Shown one piece after another: positions 1 through 7,693 of a stretch of DNA of 33,532 bases. Position 1 is the first letter of the stretch; the number at the start of each line of letters is the position of its first letter. This DNA is from an uncultured Peptostreptococcaceae bacterium (GTDB lineage: Bacteria > Bacillota > Clostridia > Peptostreptococcales > Anaerovoracaceae): contig CAJOKT010000016.1 of the NCBI GenBank assembly GCA_905235115.1, forward strand, positions 1 through 33,532, written 5' to 3'. A program made the translations under genes and the position numbers. The notes beneath the pieces are model-generated. The model searched no databases and was not told the origin of the DNA. It saw only the letters and a list, made by a program, of their open reading frames with translations.

Positions 1-330
1 ATTTCCTACCAGGAAAATGGGTCTTCCGGCTGCTGATGCGCTGAGCGCGTCCGCATAGTTCAGTCCGGAAGCTACGATCAGTTCATCACCGTCCAGACCT
101 GCTTCCTTGAGGACTTCGATGTTGGTCAGGAATCTGTTGTCTCCGGCAAGTCTTTCCACGTTTCCGTCGATGGCTTCATCCACCTTTTCAAGAACCGCGC
201 CTGTCCCGCCTATGATGTAGACGGTCCCATCGGTATTCAGATTGCTGTTGATATATCCGGTGACCTTATCGATGCTCTTCTGGTCTTTGCCCACAAGAAG
301 CACAGGTGCGTCCTTCTTGTATGCCAGATC
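1..330 (-). CDS. Out-of-frame continuation of the CWB2 wall anchor (partial, runs off the window)
   Basis: Read from 330 down to 1 in the frame that starts GAT CTG GCA, this stretch is open without a stop and gives 110 residues typical of cell-wall-binding repeat 2 (CWB2). It starts DLAYKKDAPVLLVGKD, goes on to VYIIGGTGAV, then opens a second repeat with VERLAGDNRF and ends YADALSASAAGRPIFLVG. It directly continues the repeat begun at the end of the preceding reading frame, which reads RLAGQDRYDTA and FPDALSA just upstream. The two halves are separated by a frame change at about 331-334. CWB2 modules hold surface proteins non-covalently to secondary wall polymers. The true C-terminus lies beyond the left edge. 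Confidence 0.8.
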
Positions 331-3300
331 TTGCAGAGAGAGCATCGGGGAAGTCTGCTCCGCTGGCCAGAATGATGTCGTCAAACTTGGGAACACCCTT
401 GACTTCCTTCAGATGGTCTGCAGCAGCGATGGCTGTGTCATATCTGTCCTGTCCGGCAAGTCTGATGATCTCGTTGGATTCTGCATACTCGAACAGGATG
501 GCGTAAAGGTTCCTGGAGTACCAGTCGGAGTCATACTTGGTCTGGACCCTGATGACCTGCTCGTCGGATACTACGGCATCGTATGCAACTCCTGCGTGTG
601 CTACGGGAGCCTGCATTCCGCCTACGTCTTCCATGTCTCCGAAACCGAAATCGAGATACTGGGAAGATCCCTGCTGCTCGGTTGGCACGGTATAGTAGTA
701 GGTGTGATATTCATCCACATGATTGTTGAGAGTGACCCTGGCAGTGGTGGTTCCCTCAGGAACTCTGACTATGGCCAGGGGCAGATACTCTTCTACCATG
801 TCGCCGGTGTTCCAATCCGCATAGGATGCATCGTAACCGCGGTCCACGATCTCGATGTCGGTGATCTCCTGACCGTTGACCAGAACGGTGAAGCCGTATT
901 TTGTGATAGGCTCCTCCCTCGTCTGCCCGCAGAGTTCACAGGTGTAGGTCATGACACCATCAGCCTCAAAACTGGCAGGAGTCGTCTCTACTCCGTCGTT
1001 CCACTGGTGAGCGTTGGGGTCGATGGGTATGACAGTGTCTGAAAGGGTGATCTCGTGTTCACCGTTCTCATCGCTGAAGCACTTGGCGCAAATGCTGCAT
1101 GTCCAGTACTCAGTATTGCCTGCAGCAACACAGGTCGCGGGTTTTGCTTCGACCTTGGTAAGATCATGATCTTCACTGACCACTACCTTTGTCAGAGACA
1201 TGATCTGTGTGAATGTGCAGTCTTCAGTTCCGTAAGCAGTTATGTAGTGAGTTCCGGGTTCTTCGAAGGTAAGAATAACGTCACCCTCATCAGTTATGGC
1301 GTCCTCGATCTCTTCAAGTGCTCCGGTCTCAATATCCACCTCGTAGATCTGAGCGGAATCCACATCGAAGGCTCCCGAGAAGTTCACCAGTTCTGTCTCG
1401 TCTTTGCAGAGGTAACCCTGCATCGCAAAGAACCCGTCAAGTACCAGATCGAGATCCTGGCCGGGACATACGGTGTACGTTCTGCTGTATTCTCCGTCAG
1501 CATCCGTGAACCAGTTATATGTGTCGCCGTAGTACTCGTCTTCATAGAAGAAGAATTCTACCAGGTCGCCTTCCTTGACTTCCTGCGTTCCTACGGTGGT
1601 ACCGTTATAGCCTCCGGTGGGGCTCTCTGTTCCGTCGTTGGGGAACGCATGGTTCAGGAAGAAACCGCCGAAATAGTCATCTCCGTCCACGCCGAACTGC
1701 ATCGATACGTTGTTTGCTTTTACCTGGAGATACTCACCGGCTGTCTCCGCAGTGAAATCTTCACCGTAAACAAGCTCATGAGCTGCTACCAGAACGTCCA
1801 GGGCAGAAACACCGTCTACGGCGTCTGTCAATCCGTAGGACTCTGCAAGATTTGAAGACACCTTGTATCCGAACTGAGGTGCATGCATGAATCCGCCGTT
1901 GAGCTGAGAAGTGAAGTCCACCGTTACAGTTGTGGGCTGCTTGACCTGAAGCTCGATATCAGGCAGATCTCCAAGAAGTCCCTGGCCTGCAACGCCGGTG
2001 GTCATATCCTTTCCTGTCAGATAGCTGCAGCTGCGGTGTCCGCCTGTCAGCTCACCTGACATTCCCCTCATCAGGATGGCTCCCTGGGTCAGTGAGAAAG
2101 TATCCTCCTCCCAATCCGCAGGAATGGTGGTGATGACTGTATGCTTCTGGAAACTGAAGTCATACCTTCCCACATTGTTTGCCACGGGGTCTGCAAGGGG
2201 CTTGTTTGCATCATCCATATAGTATATGGCGAAGTTGTTGTTATAATATCCGGAGAATTTCTCCTGAGGGCTGTCTACCTCGCTGAGGATCACAGTTACG
2301 CTTTCTCCCGGTTTCCACTTGTGATCCAGACTCTGCTCATTACCCTGGCTGTCTTTCAGGGTAAGCTTCACCTGACGGGCAGTGAGGATCTGGTAATTGG
2401 CCGCGCCATCCTTCTCTACTTTGACTATGTGACGGCCGTCTGTAAGGCCGCTTACGGTAACAGTACCGTCCTCGCCGGCAGTCACTCCATCGGTGGAGAA
2501 TCCGTTGTATGTCAGCCCTTCGTTCGTCACAATGCTGCGGGCAATGGAAACACTGGTTCCCTCTTCAGGTGTGAATGTGTAAAAAGCACCGTCTTCACCC
2601 AGATAGTACAGGATGTCATGCTCGGCATCGATGTTATCGCCGGCTACCTTTTTTACGTGCACCAGATTTCCGGGTCCTACAGGCTCGGTATTGATGGTCA
2701 TGCCCATGTCAATGCCGCTTCCGTCGGGCTCACCAACTGTGACCACAAAGATTCCTGAAGTCTCGGGCCAGATGTGGGAGAATCTTGTGGAGTCTTCGCC
2801 TCCTGCTCCCCATCCGCCAAAATTATCCGTTGCATAACCCTGCATATAGATCATGGCATCGTAGGTCACTCTGACGATGGCAAGTCCCGTGCCATTTCCT
2901 GCGGTCAGTGTGGCAAGTCCCGAATTGTGCGGATCCGGAACTATGGTTACCAGATCGCTGGGGTTCCCGTTGATGTCCATTACTTCATAATGGAAGTCCG
3001 GAACAGCCACCTTGTCATTGGTAAAGCTGTTGATCGCAAACCAGTTCCTAAAGGAATCCAGTTCCTTGGTGGCGCCGGCCTCAAGAGGCAGATATCCGCG
3101 CTCGTTTATGTTCAGATAGATGTCTCCCAGGTCGAGGTTGTTGTACTCAAAATTGTGGTAGACTGTGTCTTTTGTGAAGGTTGAGTCGTTGAGACGGATG
3201 TCGTCACCTGTCACCTCGATCTTTGTGCCTTCTTTTAATTCACCTATGTAATTCCAGTATGTTACGCCGTTGGGATTCTGAACGCGATAGAACAGGTTCT

Positions 3301-4405
3301 GATCTTTTACGGGCTCATAGGTATTCTGGACTCTTCCGTCCGCCAGGGTCTCGGTCTTGGCGGCGTTCACCCAGTTATATACGAAATATGTAGCTCCGGG
3401 TCCCTTTCCGAGGGTTATGGTGGAGCCTGCGGGTGCAATGATGACCGGTCTGTTATCCTGAGGTTCCGTCTTTTCCGTCACCTTGACTTTGGCAACTGCC
3501 GGAGCGTTGCAGATATCGCCCCACTCGCCCTCTAATCCAGTAGTCCAGATCCAGTACTCACCCGGTTCCTCGAAGGTCATCTCGAACAGTCCGTCGGAAT
3601 CGGTTTCCCATTCTCCCTCTTCAATGTAGAGATCTGATCCGTAGTAAACAGTGTTCTCAAAAGCATTGTATGAGGTGCCTGCTCCCGAGCCCAGGTCTCC
3701 GAAGGCCCTTACAAGCGCCGCTTCGATGGGCTCACCTTCGGTTCCCTCGAAGCTGTGGGCCACATATCCCGGAGGGCCGTCCAGAGATGCGCTTTCGACA
3801 TTCCCTGCTTTAAAGTCTGCGATGTAGTCGTCTCCCGCAAAATACTGGAATCCCGCCTGGGGATCTCCCCAGAAAGACCAGCTGCTATAGTGCATAACGT
3901 CAACGAAATCTCCGTCATGGACGGTTATTCTGTCGCTGGTCGCGCCCCATCCTTCAGCTTCGAGAGGGTACATTCCATTGTAATAGTAGTTGAGATTCTC
4001 ATCCCACGGACTTCCGTCATCGAGGTGCCAGAGGCCATGGTTATAGTAAGTGGAACCGGCAGATCCGCTTAATTCCAGATCCCCGTCACCCTGTCCGTAC
4101 TCATTCAGAACATATTTGAATACCATCATCAAAGTGACATCGTCTACACCGTCGCCATCTGCATCGTAGGGATAATCCCCTGCAAGGGACGGATCTGCGG
4201 CCACTTCCGCGATATCTACCGGCACGTAAGCCATATATCCGTTTTCCGAATTCCCCTGGCTGAAAACGCCGTCGTGGGAGTAGGAAACGTAGATTGTGCC
4301 TTCGAAATCGCTTCCAGTGTCGATCTGACTGGCAAATGCCGCAGACGGCATCATGCAGATCAGCACAGTCAGCATCAGCAGAACGCTAACTATTCTTCTT
4401 TTCAT
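266..4405 (-). CDS. Large secreted, wall-anchored DUF4430/transcobalamin-like protein under cobalamin riboswitch control (frameshifted near its C-terminus)
   Basis: This is a predicted surface protein, possibly a corrinoid-capturing one. The start at 4405 is chosen because AAAGGAG lies 11 nt upstream and the product then opens with a signal peptide (MKRRIVSVLLMLTVLI to AFA, cut near residue 26). Residues about 30-300 resemble a divergent DUF4430 unit (VHDGDFVDVMHY, FEEPGEYWIW) and hold a DADGDGVDD calcium-loop-like motif at 82-90. Residues about 829-1075 are a clear copy of the unit repeated in the neighbouring 841-residue protein. A Cys-rich CxxC module follows at about 1091-1160, and CWB2 begins at about 1313. 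After FPDALSA (to residue 1358) the frame is lost: the last 21 residues are unrelated and end at 266, while CWB2 resumes in another frame down to position 1. The full protein would exceed 1,460 residues. The role in B12 uptake is inferred from the riboswitch and the domain; no enzyme motif is seen. Confidence 0.8.
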   Translation of the reverse strand: MKRRIVSVLLMLTVLICMMPSAAFASQIDTGSDFEGTIYVSYSHDGVFSQGNSENGYMAYVPVDIAEVAADPSLAGDYPYDADGDGVDDVTLMMVFKYVLNEYGQGDGDLELSGSAGSTYYNHGLWHLDDGSPWDENLNYYYNGMYPLEAEGWGATSDRITVHDGDFVDVMHYSSWSFWGDPQAGFQYFAGDDYIADFKAGNVESASLDGPPGYVAHSFEGTEGEPIEAALVRAFGDLGSGAGTSYNAFENTVYYGSDLYIEEGEWETDSDGLFEMTFEEPGEYWIWTTGLEGEWGDICNAPAVAKVKVTEKTEPQDNRPVIIAPAGSTITLGKGPGATYFVYNWVNAAKTETLADGRVQNTYEPVKDQNLFYRVQNPNGVTYWNYIGELKEGTKIEVTGDDIRLNDSTFTKDTVYHNFEYNNLDLGDIYLNINERGYLPLEAGATKELDSFRNWFAINSFTNDKVAVPDFHYEVMDINGNPSDLVTIVPDPHNSGLATLTAGNGTGLAIVRVTYDAMIYMQGYATDNFGGWGAGGEDSTRFSHIWPETSGIFVVTVGEPDGSGIDMGMTINTEPVGPGNLVHVKKVAGDNIDAEHDILYYLGEDGAFYTFTPEEGTSVSIARSIVTNEGLTYNGFSTDGVTAGEDGTVTVSGLTDGRHIVKVEKDGAANYQILTARQVKLTLKDSQGNEQSLDHKWKPGESVTVILSEVDSPQEKFSGYYNNNFAIYYMDDANKPLADPVANNVGRYDFSFQKHTVITTIPADWEEDTFSLTQGAILMRGMSGELTGGHRSCSYLTGKDMTTGVAGQGLLGDLPDIELQVKQPTTVTVDFTSQLNGGFMHAPQFGYKVSSNLAESYGLTDAVDGVSALDVLVAAHELVYGEDFTAETAGEYLQVKANNVSMQFGVDGDDYFGGFFLNHAFPNDGTESPTGGYNGTTVGTQEVKEGDLVEFFFYEDEYYGDTYNWFTDADGEYSRTYTVCPGQDLDLVLDGFFAMQGYLCKDETELVNFSGAFDVDSAQIYEVDIETGALEEIEDAITDEGDVILTFEEPGTHYITAYGTEDCTFTQIMSLTKVVVSEDHDLTKVEAKPATCVAAGNTEYWTCSICAKCFSDENGEHEITLSDTVIPIDPNAHQWNDGVETTPASFEADGVMTYTCELCGQTREEPITKYGFTVLVNGQEITDIEIVDRGYDASYADWNTGDMVEEYLPLAIVRVPEGTTTARVTLNNHVDEYHTYYYTVPTEQQGSSQYLDFGFGDMEDVGGMQAPVAHAGVAYDAVVSDEQVIRVQTKYDSDWYSRNLYAILFEYAESNEIIRLAGQDRYDTAIAAADHLKEVKGVPKFDDIILASGADFPDALSARSGIQEGRTCASCGQRPEEHR

Positions 4406-4433
4406 CTGAAGAATCACTCCTTTCTTCATAAAC

Positions 4434-4457
4434 AAAAAACCTTTGTGCGGGCAAAGG
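4434..4457 (-). terminator. Terminator hairpin, expression platform of the downstream cobalamin riboswitch
   Basis: On the minus strand CCTTTG (4452-4457) pairs with CAAAGG (4440-4445) around a 6-nt loop, followed at once by a run of T (4434-4439) and then the ribosome binding site of the large surface protein. Its place between the aptamer and the gene suggests that B12 binding ends transcription here. The companion riboswitch has a matching terminator with the same CCTTTG/CAAAGG core. Confidence 0.8.
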
Positions 4458-4549
4458 TCGATGATCTGTTCGTCGATCGCAGAATGCGCCGGGATCACAT
4501 ATCCTGAGATCGGTCCCAAACTGTCTCTCTGCCCAAAACTCTATGTAAA

Positions 4550-4724
4550 GCGCTTGCCCGGTCTTCTGACTTCGCTTCATCCTCGGAGATCCCTTCTCAA
4601 CTATGCAGTCAATGGTTATGATCTCTTCGTCAGCGTCACAGCAGAGGAGACTGTACCGGACTTTCACCGGTTTCCCGTGGAAACAGTTCCGGGCAAACCG
4701 CCCGGAACTGTTTCCGGCTCACGC
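4550..4724 (-). promoter_or_regulatory. Cobalamin riboswitch aptamer (second in the tandem)
   Basis: The minus strand carries the conserved B12-box features in order: GGGAAACCGGTGAAAGTCC (4658-4676), then ACAGTCTCCTCTGCTGTGA, CATTGACTG, and AAGTCAGAAGACC (4562-4574). A candidate closing stem pairs GCGTGAGCC (4716-4724) with GGCAAGCGC (4550-4558), with a 2x2 internal mismatch. An inner stem GAGATC (4620-4625)/GATCTC (4586-4591) differs from the other copy by compensating changes. Only 32 nt separate it from the stop of the 841-residue gene and I see no promoter there, so it probably controls readthrough from that gene. Confidence 0.92.
4679..4715 (-). other. Perfect 16-bp stem-loop inside the second cobalamin riboswitch
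   Basis: GGAAACAGTTCCGGGC and its exact complement face each other across a 5-nt loop. The stem sits between the 5' strand of the closing helix and the GGGAA core of the aptamer. No T-run follows, so it is not an intrinsic terminator for the gene upstream. The first riboswitch has an 18-nt palindrome at the same place. The GCCCGG within it (4689-4694) could alternatively pair with CCGGGC at 4556-4561. Confidence 0.85.
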
Positions 4725-4756
4725 CATGCACAACAAACTTTTTTAAGTCGATTCCC

Positions 4757-7282
4757 TTATCTGAGATCCGGTCTTATCCCATTTCCAAAGACGATCGGTC
4801 CGATGATGGGCTTGTCGCCCCAGTCTATCTTCTGGAGTATTTCCACCTTTATCTCGGTAAGGGTAAGGATCTGAGTATTTCCCAGTCCTGCGGTTCCGTA
4901 GGCCGCTACCCAATAGGTTCCGGCTGTATTGAAGCGGATCTTGACTTCGCCCTTGTTATTTGTAACGGCTCCGCTGAGGGGAGTGAGGGCTCCTGTAATC
5001 ATGTTGACCTTGTAGATCTGCACTCCTTTTACGACCTCTGCAGAGGGGGAATTGACCATCGCAGCTTCGTTCTCACAGAAAGGTGCATAGTAAGCATGAT
5101 ATCCCTTAAGGATCAGCTTTAAATTCAACCCCTTGAATGTGGTGTAACTTCTGCTGTATTTACCGCTGGAATTGGTGAACCAGTTATAGATGTCGCCAGG
5201 TGTGTTGTCCTCGAGGAAGAAGAACTCTACCAGGTCTCCATCCTTCACTTCCTGAGCCCTGATCCCGGTCTCATTATATATGCCGTTCTGATTCACGGTC
5301 CCGTCGTTGGCAAGTGCATGGTTCAGGAAGAATCTGCAGACGCCGGAGTAACCGAACTGTTTCGTCACGGTATTTCCGGAAAGCACCAGATAGTTCTGTG
5401 CTGTCCCGGCGTTAAAATCATTTCCGTAAACGAGCCTGTGAGCTGCAACCAGCACGTCCAGAGCGGACACGCCGTTTACCTCATCGCTGTAACCGTATGA
5501 TTCTGCCAGATCGGATGAGACCTCATATCCGAACTTCGGGGCGTGAAGGAATGAACCGGATCTCTGTGAAGTGAAATCAACAGCTGCGGTCACAGGTTCG
5601 TTGCCCTCCACCATGACCTTGGTCAGGGTCAGCACCTGAGTGAAGCCTATGTTGTTGCTGTAAGCTGTGACCCAGTATTCTCCCGGCTCATCGAAGCGAA
5701 GTTCAACTTCACCCCTGTTGTTTGTGGCTCCGTCTATAGGGGTGAGCGCGCCGGTCTGGATATCCGTCAGATAAAGCTGAGTCTGCCTGACGTTCTGAAC
5801 GTCTGCGGCGTGTATCATCTCTTCTTCTGTCATGGAATCAAAGCCGGCATACACATGATATCCTTTGAGAATGAGATCTATATAATCTCCTGCGCCGGCC
5901 GTTATGGTCCTGCTGTACTGGCCGTCAAGATCCACGAACCAGTTGTACATGTCGCCCGGGGTATTGTCTTCCAGGAAGAAGAATTCTACCTGATCGCCGT
6001 CCTTTACTTCCTGCATGACATTGATCCCGCCGGTTCCGAATCCATGGTTCACGAAAAACATGGGGCTCAGAATGTTTCCGAACTGCTTGGAAACGATCCC
6101 ATTGTTGATCACCAGGTAGTTCTGTGCTGTCGCCCCGGTGAAGGCTGAACCGTAAGCCAGCTCATGAGCAGCTACGAGCACGTCCAGTACGGATACTCCC
6201 TCACAAGTATCGGTGTATCCGTAAGATTCCGCCAGATCTGAAGAGATCACATTTCCGAACTGAGGAGCGTGCAGGAACTGACCTGACATCTGTGAAGTGA
6301 AATCAACAGCCGCAGTCACAGGCTGGGATTCCGTCACTGTGACTTTCGTCAGAGTCAGGATCTGCCTGAAGGTGCATCCGGCTATACCGCCGGCTGTGAT
6401 CCAGTATTCTCCGGGATCATCGAAGCAAAGGGTGCACCTGCCTGTACCGCCGGTGACTGCTCCGGGTATTGCGGTGAGGGCTCCCGTTGCGGGATCCACC
6501 GTATATACCTGAGCGCGGCTGACACAGCTTGCAGCATTTGAATTGACCATTGCATCCGCATCCTTGCACTGCACTGCATTGTATGCGTGATATCCCTTCA
6601 GCGTGAGATCAAAGATATCTCCGGTATTCACGGTGAAGGCTCTGCTGTACTGCCCGTTCACATCCGTGAACCAGTTGTACATGTCTGCATAATCTGCGTC
6701 CTCAAGGAAGAAGAACTCGATCAGATCTCCGTCATGTACTATCTGTGTCCCGGCTTCCGTGGGGGTGTACAAGCCGCTGCCGCTCTGTACCCCGGTGTTG
6801 GCTTTCCCGTGGTTAAGGAAAAACTCGGGCCAGGCCGTGGATCCGAACTGCATGGTCACCTTATTGTCGGAAACTGTAAGATAATTTTTTGCAGTCGCCT
6901 TGGTGAATGAGCTGCCGTAAACCAGTTTATGGGCAGCCACCAGTACGTCCAGACCCGAAACGCCGTTTACAGCGTCCGTGTACCCGTAGGATTCAGCCAG
7001 TCCCGAAGATACTGAATAGCCGAACCTGGGTGCATGCAGGAACTGACCTGACATCTGGGACGTAAAGTTCACCCTGGCCCGGTACAGCGGCTTAAACTGA
7101 AGATCGGAGTCATCTATAAACGTAAACTCCTTTCCCTGTTCCGCCATACCTGTGGTGTTTTGCATTTCTGCCTTTTCCTGTAAGTTCTCCTGTGAGGCAG
7201 GCTGATCTGCCATTACGACAGACGGCATCAGACAGATGGCCATCGTAATTATGAGCAGAATGCTTAGAGCTCTCTTCTTCAT
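4757..7282 (-). CDS. Secreted protein with three DUF4430/transcobalamin-C-like repeat units, under cobalamin riboswitch control
   Basis: 841 residues. The start at 7282 has AAAGGAG upstream and gives a signal peptide (MKKRALSILLIITMAI to VVMA, cut near residue 25). After a linker come three tandem units at about 71-316, 326-558 and 568-814. Each begins DFTSQxSGxFLHAPxFG, continues LAESYGYTD, GVSxLDVLVAAH, FFLNH and VKDGDLVEFFFLED, and ends in a beta-rich half with KYSR/QYSR, LKGYHAY, TGALTP and DEPGEYWVTAY. The first half matches my memory of DUF4430, the transcobalamin-C-like fold. There is no LPXTG, CWB2 or SLH anchor, so the product is probably released or held by another protein. With the B12 riboswitch upstream, corrinoid binding is the best guess. 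An adhesin using the same fold is an alternative. Confidence 0.85.
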   Translation of the reverse strand: MKKRALSILLIITMAICLMPSVVMADQPASQENLQEKAEMQNTTGMAEQGKEFTFIDDSDLQFKPLYRARVNFTSQMSGQFLHAPRFGYSVSSGLAESYGYTDAVNGVSGLDVLVAAHKLVYGSSFTKATAKNYLTVSDNKVTMQFGSTAWPEFFLNHGKANTGVQSGSGLYTPTEAGTQIVHDGDLIEFFFLEDADYADMYNWFTDVNGQYSRAFTVNTGDIFDLTLKGYHAYNAVQCKDADAMVNSNAASCVSRAQVYTVDPATGALTAIPGAVTGGTGRCTLCFDDPGEYWITAGGIAGCTFRQILTLTKVTVTESQPVTAAVDFTSQMSGQFLHAPQFGNVISSDLAESYGYTDTCEGVSVLDVLVAAHELAYGSAFTGATAQNYLVINNGIVSKQFGNILSPMFFVNHGFGTGGINVMQEVKDGDQVEFFFLEDNTPGDMYNWFVDLDGQYSRTITAGAGDYIDLILKGYHVYAGFDSMTEEEMIHAADVQNVRQTQLYLTDIQTGALTPIDGATNNRGEVELRFDEPGEYWVTAYSNNIGFTQVLTLTKVMVEGNEPVTAAVDFTSQRSGSFLHAPKFGYEVSSDLAESYGYSDEVNGVSALDVLVAAHRLVYGNDFNAGTAQNYLVLSGNTVTKQFGYSGVCRFFLNHALANDGTVNQNGIYNETGIRAQEVKDGDLVEFFFLEDNTPGDIYNWFTNSSGKYSRSYTTFKGLNLKLILKGYHAYYAPFCENEAAMVNSPSAEVVKGVQIYKVNMITGALTPLSGAVTNNKGEVKIRFNTAGTYWVAAYGTAGLGNTQILTLTEIKVEILQKIDWGDKPIIGPIVFGNGIRPDLR

Positions 7283-7305
7283 CTTAGAAAAACACTCCTT
7301 TTCCT

Positions 7306-7335
7306 AAAAAAATACCTTTGCTTCAAGCAAAGGTA
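7306..7335 (-). terminator. Terminator hairpin, expression platform of the first cobalamin riboswitch
   Basis: TACCTTTGC (7327-7335) pairs with GCAAAGGTA (7313-7321) around a 5-nt loop on the minus strand, followed by a run of seven T (7306-7312) and then the ribosome binding site of the 841-residue gene. The position fits a riboswitch that stops transcription when B12 is plentiful. Confidence 0.88.
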
Positions 7336-7393
7336 AATGCGAAAAAACCCAACCGGGGAAACCCATTTCTCTCTGCCTGAAAAATGTTGGACA

Positions 7394-7549
7394 GGAGGAG
7401 CCCGGTCTTCTGACTTCGCCTCATCCTCCGAAACCCCTTCTCAACTATTCAGTCAATGGATATGGTTTCGTCGTCAGCGTCACAGCAGAGGAGACTGTAC
7501 CGGATTTTCACCGATTTCCCGTGAAAACGCATGCGTTTTCGACTCTTCC
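7394..7549 (-). promoter_or_regulatory. Cobalamin riboswitch aptamer (first in the tandem)
   Basis: The minus strand carries GGGAAATCGGTGAAAATCC (7502-7520), ACAGTCTCCTCTGCTGTGA, CATTGACTG and AAGTCAGAAGACC (7406-7418), the ordered B12-box elements of the cobalamin riboswitch family. A closing stem pairs GGAAGAGTC (7541-7549) with GGCTCCTCC (7394-7402) with one mismatch. An 18-nt palindrome (7523-7540) lies between that stem and the GGGAA core. The gap of 411 bases between the 841-residue gene and rplQ is filled by this element, its promoter, its terminator and the terminator of the ribosomal cluster. Confidence 0.94.
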
Positions 7550-7570
7550 GTTCTGTTTTTTTGTACCTTA

Positions 7571-7599
7571 ATTATAATGTTTTTGCCCTTTTCTGTCAA
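7571..7599 (-). promoter_or_regulatory. Consensus sigma-A-type promoter for the B12-regulated gene pair
   Basis: On the minus strand TTGACA (7594-7599) and TATAAT (7571-7576) are separated by exactly 17 nt. Both hexamers match the housekeeping consensus perfectly. Transcription should begin near 7564 and run into the cobalamin riboswitch about 15 nt later. It is the only promoter I can see for both surface-protein genes. Confidence 0.92.
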
Positions 7600-7642
7600 C
7601 GAGTCCAACCCTTGGAAAAGGTCTCTGTTGGAGGGTTTTTTC

Positions 7643-7676
7643 ACAACAAAAGACCCGGAGCCAAAGCCCGGGTCTT
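7643..7676 (-). terminator. Intrinsic terminator after rplQ, end of the ribosomal supercluster
   Basis: AAGACCCGG (7668-7676) pairs with CCGGGTCTT (7650-7658) on the minus strand with a 9-nt loop, followed by TTTTGTTGTG and a T-run. It lies 17 nt past the rplQ stop and just upstream of the promoter for the B12 genes, so it insulates the two units. Confidence 0.88.
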
Positions 7677-7693
7677 CATCTCATGATATTGAC

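Noticed and set aside
320-345. Programmed ribosomal frameshift joining the two CWB2 halves
   Set aside because: I see no slippery heptamer or stimulatory structure at the joint; a simple indel explains it.
242-1855. Long open frames on the plus strand (266 codons at 242-1042 and at 1055-1855)
   Set aside because: They are antisense to the large surface-protein gene, lack good ribosome binding sites and show no recognisable domain; the minus frame has a signal peptide, DUF4430 unit and CWB2.
4406-4519. Longer start of the large surface protein at 4519 or 4429
   Set aside because: Those codons overlap the riboswitch expression platform and put an unlikely peptide before the signal sequence; the AAAGGAG site fits the ATG at 4405.
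4386-4667. 93-codon minus-strand frame covering the second cobalamin riboswitch
   Set aside because: It runs through the conserved aptamer and terminator, whose base pairing explains the sequence better; the product has no known features.
4679-4715. Perfect stem taken as an intrinsic terminator for the 841-residue gene
   Set aside because: No T-run follows on the minus strand; the stem is inside the riboswitch, and a hairpin occupies the same place in the other copy.
5000-7100. Repeats in the 841-residue gene read as a CRISPR-like or satellite array
   Set aside because: The repeat length (about 735 bp) and the codon-level divergence show duplicated protein domains, not a DNA array.
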